A stretch of 9,845 bases of DNA from Bacillota bacterium. GTDB taxonomy: Bacteria; Bacillota_I; Bacilli_A; Acholeplasmatales; Acholeplasmataceae. Location: the NCBI GenBank assembly GCA_006226985.1, contig SBGC01000150.1, forward strand, positions 1-9,845. Reading direction: 5' to 3'. The notes below the pieces were generated by a model. It saw only the letters and a list, made by a program, of their open reading frames with translations. It made no database searches and had not been told where the DNA came from. Below, one piece after another: positions 5,775 through 9,845 of the stretch. The first letter of the stretch is position 1, and the number at the start of each line of letters is the position of its first letter. Position numbers and translations under genes: made by a program.

Positions 5775-6598
5775 GAAGAATTATTAAAGATATTGATATT
5801 AAAGATCAAGCATTCTTTGTTTTATATCAAGGAAGAAAAATTGGATTTCACTTAACAAATAGACTCCATAAAACGTTTTTCTACTATCTTGAAAAAGGTG
5901 TATTAGTGGATTTTGAAGTAGGACCTAAAACCAAAAAAATAGGTAAAAACATCTATTATCAAGTTGCTTATTTTAATCAAATCGTGAGCTTAAGTCCATA
6001 TATCATCCATTATGACTTAAAAAGACTTAGAAAAGAAATGTATGATGTTTTAACACATCACGAATATTATCTTTTCATCGATTTTGAAATGACGATGCCA
6101 GGATATACAGACAAATATTTCGTTCCAGAAATTATCCAAGTTGGCTATGTCTTAGCAAAACCTAAAGAAGATATTATCGCACAGGATGGTTTTTATGTCA
6201 CACCTATTTTAAGACCTACACTTTCAAAAAGAACCAAACGTTTTTTAGGTCTTGATGATGAAACATTCTTTAGTCAATCAAAACCCTATGAAGAATTTTA
6301 TCTCACCTTAAAGAAGCTTATTGACACATATCAACCTAAACTCGTTGTATGGGGTAAAAATGATATTTCTGCATTAAATGATTCATATAAGTTACATGAT
6401 GTTGAAAAATTAACAGATGATTATCAGTTTATTGATTTACTTAAGCTCCATAAGGATTACTATAATTTAAAAGATGATCTAGGGTTGTTTAAGGCGTATA
6501 AGACATACTATAATGTTGATTTCAAACAAGCACATGATGCGAAAGATGATGCGCTTGTTACAAAATATGTCTTTGATGCATTTCTTGATTATATGTAG
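5771..6598 (+). CDS. DEDDh-family 3'-5' exonuclease with an N-terminal OB/cold-shock-like domain
   Basis: This 275-residue protein has two parts. Residues about 97-275 form a DEDDh exonuclease domain: D104 and E106 in FIDFEMT, D198 in VVWGKND, and H255-x4-D260 in AHDAKDDA supply all catalytic positions for a two-metal 3'-5' exonuclease, closest in style to the ERI-1/KapD type. Residues about 12-75 are beta-rich, and the stretch KGVLVDFEV (42-50) followed by QVAYFNQIV (64-72) resembles the end of a cold-shock or S1-like OB fold; that is pattern reading, not a proven match. The start overlaps the uvrC stop as ATGA with no clear independent promoter, so it is translated with UvrC and may act in DNA repair. 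RNA processing is equally possible given the OB-like domain and nearby RNase J. I do not recognise a named gene. Confidence 0.85.
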   Translation: MRRIIKDIDIKDQAFFVLYQGRKIGFHLTNRLHKTFFYYLEKGVLVDFEVGPKTKKIGKNIYYQVAYFNQIVSLSPYIIHYDLKRLRKEMYDVLTHHEYYLFIDFEMTMPGYTDKYFVPEIIQVGYVLAKPKEDIIAQDGFYVTPILRPTLSKRTKRFLGLDDETFFSQSKPYEEFYLTLKKLIDTYQPKLVVWGKNDISALNDSYKLHDVEKLTDDYQFIDLLKLHKDYYNLKDDLGLFKAYKTYYNVDFKQAHDAKDDALVTKYVFDAFLDYM

Positions 6599-6635
6599 AA
6601 AAAAAAGACAGGGCTAGATTAAGCTTCTGTCTTTT
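6599..6635 (-). terminator. Terminator of the RNase J gene, probably bidirectional
   Basis: A 9-bp stem (6603-6611 with 6627-6635) encloses a 15-nt loop holding a further 3-bp pairing. On the minus strand it runs into eight T (complement of A6599-6606), giving a good terminator for RNase J, whose stop codon (6619-6621) lies in the loop. On the plus strand the hairpin follows the exonuclease stop but has only a CTTTT tail, so it may terminate that operon weakly. Confidence 0.75.
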
Positions 6636-8319
6636 CTGTATTTAAGTCAACGAGTATGGGGATAATCAATGGTTTTCTTTGTGTCAGTTCGAAAATTCGT
6701 TGAGTCAGCGTATCAATAACTGCTTGTTTTATATTGAGTTCGTGAAATACTTTTTTATTTAATTCGATTTGGACAATTTTCTTTGCTTCATTCGCTAAAG
6801 AAGAGGTTATTTCTTCATTACCCTTCATATAAATGAAACCACGAGAAATGATGGTAGGATCATTAATCATCTTTTTTGTTTGTGAGTTAATCGATAAAAC
6901 AACTGCAAACAGTCCTTCTTCAGATAACAGTTTTCGTTCTTTAATAACTTGAGAACCAATGTCGCCAATACCTGTACCATCGATATAGACTTCACCTGCA
7001 GTCACTTTACCTGCTAAACGAATCGTATCACTTGTGAGTGCTGCAACTTCACCATTATCCATGATTAAAATATTATCTTCTTCAACACCACAATCAATCG
7101 CTAATTCTGCGTGATGTTTTAACATACGATGTTCACCATGCATAGGGATAAACATTTTAGGTTTAACAAGTGATAATACGAGTTTTAAATCGTTTTGACT
7201 ACCATGACCAGATGTATGCGTATCTGCAAGTGGACCATGTGTAATAACATCAACATCAAGTCTAAACAACTTGTTAATCGTGCGATTAACACCTTCTTGA
7301 TTACCTGGAATAGGTGAAGATGAGAAGATCACAGTATCACCAGCCATAGCCTTTAATTGGCGATGATTTCCATTTGCAATTCTTGATAAAGCCGCAAGTG
7401 GTTCACCTTGAGAACCTGTAACTAAAATTGTTAACTCATGAGGTTTATAACGATTCACTTGATCACCAGATAATATAAACTCTTTAGGAGCTTTAATATA
7501 ACCCGTTTGCATACCGACTTCAATGGCACGTTCCATACTTCGTCCAAAGACAGCTATACGTCTTTCATTTAAAACAGAAGCTTCAATGATTTGTTGAATA
7601 CGATACATGTTTGATGCAAAAGTAGCGATAATAATACGTCCACTAATTCGTGAGAATAACTCATTAATTGATTTACCAATTTTTGAATCGGATTGAATAA
7701 GTTCATCTCGTTCAGAATTGGTTGAATCTGATAGCATACATAAAACGCCTTCAGCTCCAATTTGAGCTAATTTATCATATTCTGCTGGGGGACCAACAGG
7801 TGTAAAGTCAATTTTGAAGTCACCTGTATGAAATAAGATCCCTTGTGGGGTTCTAAAGACAATACCAAACATATCTGGAATAGAGTGATTCATGCGAATA
7901 AATGACATTTCTACATGCTTAAACTGATATTTATAATGACTCTTATATTCTTCAATTTTTGGTGCTTTAACATCTGCATGTTCAATGAGTTTATATTCAA
8001 TCATATCAACAGCAATGCCTGCTGCATAAATTTTAGGTATGTTGACTTTCTTTAATAAATAGGGAATACCACCGATATGGTCTTCATGTGCATGGGTTAC
8101 GAATAAACCGACAATGCGTTCTTCATTTTCAACTAAATACGTATAATCTGGAATAACATAATCGATCCCTAGCAAGTGTTCGTCAGGAAAAAGAATACCA
8201 GAATCTACGATAAAAATCTGATCTTCAATTTCGTATATATACATGTTTTTTCCAACTTCACCGAGGCCACCTAAAGCAAAAATGCCGAGTTCTCCCGTTT
8301 TAAGTAATGGATTTTTCAT
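6619..8319 (-). CDS. rnj: Ribonuclease J (J1-like)
   Basis: This 566-residue protein is a metallo-beta-lactamase/beta-CASP ribonuclease with 5'-3' exo- and endonuclease activity on mRNA and rRNA. The zinc site is complete: H76-x-H78-x-D80-H81 in THAHEDHIGG, H145 in NHSIPD, D167 in HTGDFK and H394 in PMHGEH. LSDSTNSERD (196-205), the beta-CASP segments ATFASNMYR (232-240) and TGSQGEP (301-307), and HTSGHGSQND (368-377), which carries two further conserved histidines, follow the Bacillus RNase J1 order. The C-terminal domain (about 440-566) includes YIDGTGIGDIG and LSEEGL. An intact metal site makes a J1-type active enzyme more likely than J2. GGAGG (8327-8331), seven nt from the ATG, sets the start. 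It diverges from the HAD gene. Confidence 0.97.
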   Translation of the reverse strand: MKNPLLKTGELGIFALGGLGEVGKNMYIYEIEDQIFIVDSGILFPDEHLLGIDYVIPDYTYLVENEERIVGLFVTHAHEDHIGGIPYLLKKVNIPKIYAAGIAVDMIEYKLIEHADVKAPKIEEYKSHYKYQFKHVEMSFIRMNHSIPDMFGIVFRTPQGILFHTGDFKIDFTPVGPPAEYDKLAQIGAEGVLCMLSDSTNSERDELIQSDSKIGKSINELFSRISGRIIIATFASNMYRIQQIIEASVLNERRIAVFGRSMERAIEVGMQTGYIKAPKEFILSGDQVNRYKPHELTILVTGSQGEPLAALSRIANGNHRQLKAMAGDTVIFSSSPIPGNQEGVNRTINKLFRLDVDVITHGPLADTHTSGHGSQNDLKLVLSLVKPKMFIPMHGEHRMLKHHAELAIDCGVEEDNILIMDNGEVAALTSDTIRLAGKVTAGEVYIDGTGIGDIGSQVIKERKLLSEEGLFAVVLSINSQTKKMINDPTIISRGFIYMKGNEEITSSLANEAKKIVQIELNKKVFHELNIKQAVIDTLTQRIFELTQRKPLIIPILVDLNTEKTEA

Positions 8320-8326
8320 ATGAAAT

Positions 8327-8331
8327 CCTCC
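8327..8331 (-). promoter_or_regulatory. Ribosome binding site of the RNase J gene
   Basis: GGAGG (complement of CCTCC), seven nt upstream of the ATG, supports the start at 8319. Confidence 0.8.
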
Positions 8332-8353
8332 AGCAACGTTTTATTTCACATCT

Positions 8354-8361
8354 ATTTTATA
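8354..8361 (-). promoter_or_regulatory. Possible -10 element of the RNase J gene
   Basis: On the minus strand TATAAA/TAAAAT (8354-8361) lies about 35 nt before the start codon, at a sensible distance for a promoter with a separate RBS. No recognisable -35 at 16-18 nt supports it, and the surrounding DNA is very AT-rich, so the call is tentative. Confidence 0.3.
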
Positions 8362-8397
8362 ATAAAAATCTTAAAAATGATAGCAGAATACATATTA

Positions 8398-8418
8398 TGT
8401 TATAATATCTTAGAGGTG
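8398..8418 (+). promoter_or_regulatory. Extended -10 promoter and RBS of the HAD phosphatase gene
   Basis: TGTTATAAT (8398-8406) is a perfect extended -10. Transcription would start near 8413, where the Shine-Dalgarno GAGGTG (8413-8418) begins; ATG follows four nt later. The leader would be about 10 nt. No strong -35 is visible, as expected for extended -10 promoters. Confidence 0.6.
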
Positions 8419-8422
8419 CAAA

Positions 8423-9199
8423 ATGAAAACTATCATCTTTTTTGACGTCGACAACACCATATATCACAACGCATCTGGTAGAGTACCTGAACAAACAAAG
8501 AAACTCATCGAAGAATTATCTCTTCATCCTGATGTCACTTTAGGTTTAGCAACAGGAAGAGGATTATCGAAACTCGATATCATCAGTGATGTGCTACCTT
8601 TTTTTACGTATCGTGTTTTAATCAATGGATCTATTGTTTACAAAAACAATGACATTATTTATCATTTTCCAATATCAACAGCAGACATCGAAGAAGCACT
8701 TAAAATTACGACGGGTAATGAATATAATATTGGTATGGTCGGAATGCATGATGAAGCGGTTAATTACTGGGATGAACGTGTTGAGATTGGCATGAAAGAA
8801 CTGAGAGGAAAATCTCCTAGAGTAGATGATCAGTTCTATAAACATAATCCAATTTATCAATTATGGATGTTTGGTGATACTGAAGAAAAAATACTTGATA
8901 TCGCAAAACAATTGCCAAAATTTGATGTTTATCCTTGGCATAAAGGTGGAGCAGACTTTATATATCCGCATATTAACAAAGCATATGGAATTGAAAAAGT
9001 ACTTGAACAAGATCATTTTGATCGCATGATTTGTGTTGGTGATGGTGCTAATGATCTTAAAATGATTGAAATGGCAGATGTCGGTATTGCTATGGATAAT
9101 ACACGATTTATCGAGTTAAAAGAAAAAGCTGATCATATTGCTCCACATATCGAGCTTGACCAGCTATACGACTTTTTCAAATCTATTCATCTAATTTAG
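8423..9199 (+). CDS. HAD-superfamily phosphatase, Cof-type (IIB)
   Basis: This 258-residue soluble protein is a HAD hydrolase of the Cof/IIB subgroup, typically Mg-dependent phosphatases of sugar phosphates, nucleotides or flavin and vitamin B6 phosphates. Motif I is FFDVDNT (6-12), with nucleophile D8 and acid/base D10. Motif II is the Thr of LATGR (42-46), motif III is K186 (INKAYGIEKVL), and motif IV is GDGANDLKM (206-214), with D207 and D211. The IIB alpha/beta cap lies between motifs II and III (about 75-180), and the GIAMDN segment (221-226) is typical of Cof proteins. The substrate cannot be read from sequence. The ATG is supported by GAGGTG. The gene is divergent from RNase J, and its last 17 nt overlap the end of the convergent coaD gene. 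Confidence 0.93.
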   Translation: MKTIIFFDVDNTIYHNASGRVPEQTKKLIEELSLHPDVTLGLATGRGLSKLDIISDVLPFFTYRVLINGSIVYKNNDIIYHFPISTADIEEALKITTGNEYNIGMVGMHDEAVNYWDERVEIGMKELRGKSPRVDDQFYKHNPIYQLWMFGDTEEKILDIAKQLPKFDVYPWHKGGADFIYPHINKAYGIEKVLEQDHFDRMICVGDGANDLKMIEMADVGIAMDNTRFIELKEKADHIAPHIELDQLYDFFKSIHLI

Positions 9200-9674
9200 G
9201 TTTTAACTTATTTTGCAAATCAGCAATAATTTCTTTAGGGACATAAGGTGAAATATCCGCATGATGAACGATGAGTTCCTTAATCGCTGATGATGATACA
9301 AAGTGATTTCTTGATGATGGAAACAAGATAACAGTTTCAATATTACGGTTTAAATTTCGATTAAACTGATATAAAGCATATTCATTTTCATAATCTTGAA
9401 TATTTCTCAACCCACGAACCATAATCGTAATATCATGTTTATGAGCATATCTCACAACAAGATCTGTTGTTGATGTGACAATAATATTAGGGACATCGGT
9501 TGTTACACGTTTAATCATATCAATGCGTTCTTCAGTTGTAAAAGTGGGTACTTTCTTATAATTATCAGCAACCACAACGTGAAGTTCATCAACCAAGCGA
9601 GATGCACGTTTAATAATATCGAGATGACCGATTGTAAGTGGATCAAAAGTTCCAGGATAGACAGCTTTCTTCAT
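9183..9674 (-). CDS. coaD: Phosphopantetheine adenylyltransferase
   Basis: This 163-residue enzyme transfers AMP from ATP to 4'-phosphopantetheine, making dephospho-CoA in the penultimate step of CoA synthesis. The nucleotidyltransferase fold shows YPGTFDPLTIGHLDII (6-21), containing the (T/H)xGH ATP-binding signature with H17. MVRGLRN (86-92) is followed by the substrate-binding DYENEYALYQFNRNL (94-108). ETVILFPS (113-120) and FVSSSAIKEL (126-134, matching the ISSTxVKE motif) complete the site. Length fits the usual 155-170. GAGGT (9682-9686), seven nt upstream, fits the ATG at 9674. Its 3' end overlaps the HAD gene tail to tail, and no terminator hairpin is seen there. It is divergent from the partial membrane-protein gene on the right. 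Confidence 0.97.
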   Translation of the reverse strand: MKKAVYPGTFDPLTIGHLDIIKRASRLVDELHVVVADNYKKVPTFTTEERIDMIKRVTTDVPNIIVTSTTDLVVRYAHKHDITIMVRGLRNIQDYENEYALYQFNRNLNRNIETVILFPSSRNHFVSSSAIKELIVHHADISPYVPKEIIADLQNKLKPKLDE

Positions 9675-9678
9675 TTAT

Positions 9679-9707
9679 ATGACCTCATTTCAATTTAAGT
9701 ATATCAT
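9679..9707 (+). promoter_or_regulatory. Candidate promoter of the right-edge gene
   Basis: ATGACC (9679-9684) and TATCAT (9702-9707) are 17 nt apart, with four and five consensus matches. The -10 is face to face with the coaD -10, and the -35 overlaps the coaD RBS. A clear AAAGGAG (9717-9723) follows, ten nt before ATG 9734. Confidence 0.4.
9698..9706 (-). promoter_or_regulatory. Candidate extended -10 of coaD
   Basis: On the minus strand TGATATACT (9698-9706) is an extended -10 with TATACT, 23 nt before the coaD start codon. It shares bases with a candidate plus-strand -10 (TATCAT, 9702-9707), so initiation in the two directions would be mutually exclusive. Confidence 0.45.
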
Positions 9708-9733
9708 AAAAAAAACAAAGGAGAATTTAAAAC

Positions 9734-9845
9734 ATGAAGGTTTATCGTAAAAGTCTTATCATTCAATTATTGTTGTTTATTGTCTTTTTCTTAATGGGTG
9801 GATATGTCATCGTTGAACATTTCCTCGCAGCAACCAATCAGTGGA
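9734..9845 (+). CDS. N-terminal part of a putative membrane-anchored or exported protein (partial)
   Basis: The frame opens with ATG 9734 behind AAAGGAG and stays open to the right edge (37 codons). The N-terminus is MKVYRKSLIIQ, a positively charged start, followed by a hydrophobic helix from about residue 8 to 27 rich in Leu, Ile, Phe and Val. This is a signal peptide or first transmembrane segment, oriented N-inside by the Lys/Arg. No lipobox cysteine is visible. I cannot identify the family from this fragment. A PAP2-type phosphatase or another multi-pass protein would start this way, and in Bacillus the coaD neighbourhood also holds the membrane protein YlbL, but neither is supported by a motif. 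Confidence 0.6.
   Translation, partial: MKVYRKSLIIQLLLFIVFFLMGGYVIVEHFLAATNQW

Noticed and set aside
7569..7760. Minus-strand frame inside the RNase J gene, and similar short frames within the HAD gene
   Set aside because: Out-of-frame shadows of conserved coding regions with no motif or initiation signal.
8349..8366. Near-palindromic AT tract around TTTTATAATAAAA as an operator or terminator
   Set aside because: Pure A/T symmetry expected in this base composition; no GC stem and no T tract after a hairpin.
1..9845. A novel multi-gene defence, mobile or biosynthetic system
   Set aside because: Nearly every gene belongs to a known housekeeping family; no transposase, integrase, att repeats, CRISPR spacers, toxin-antitoxin pair or composition break was seen on either strand.

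Overview
This AT-rich window carries ordinary chromosomal housekeeping genes of a low-GC, Firmicute-derived bacterium. The standard genetic code applies: uvrC ends in TGA, and tryptophans in conserved motifs (the MnSOD metal site, the HAD phosphatase) are encoded by TGG. The close similarity of UvrC and RNase J to Bacillus proteins, the codon bias, compact gene spacing and a Mn-type superoxide dismutase together suggest an Acholeplasma/Izemoplasma-like mollicute or a relative. That placement is an inference. No mobile element, CRISPR array, rRNA or tRNA was found.

Layout from left to right. A reading frame open from the left edge ends inside the start of hpf; it looks like the tail of a ComFC-type protein. 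Next comes hpf (ribosome hibernation), then convergent sodA (Mn superoxide dismutase); these two are separated by back-to-back hairpin terminators. rqcH (ribosome quality control, alanine tailing) follows on the minus strand and shares a 146-bp divergent promoter region with gmk-rpoZ (guanylate kinase, RNA polymerase omega). uvrC (nucleotide excision repair) and a translationally coupled DEDDh exonuclease come next. They converge on an RNase J gene whose terminator hairpin overlaps its stop codon. RNase J is divergent from a Cof-type HAD phosphatase gene, whose 3' end overlaps that of the convergent coaD (phosphopantetheine adenylyltransferase) by 17 bp. The start of a gene for a protein with an N-terminal membrane segment runs off the right edge.

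Functionally the window is about translation stress and RNA/DNA maintenance (HPF, RqcH, RNase J, UvrC, exonuclease), plus nucleotide, CoA and oxygen-defence metabolism. rqcH (yloA), gmk and rpoZ are also near each other in Bacillus, but here rqcH points the other way.

I did not find a convincing undescribed multi-gene system. The observations most worth a second look are: (1) three genes (rqcH, uvrC, the HAD gene) share an extended -10 element exactly 16 nt before the start codon, with the Shine-Dalgarno at the predicted transcription start; (2) the uvrC-coupled exonuclease has an N-terminal OB/cold-shock-like domain; (3) imperfect palindromes lie at the gmk and sodA promoters.
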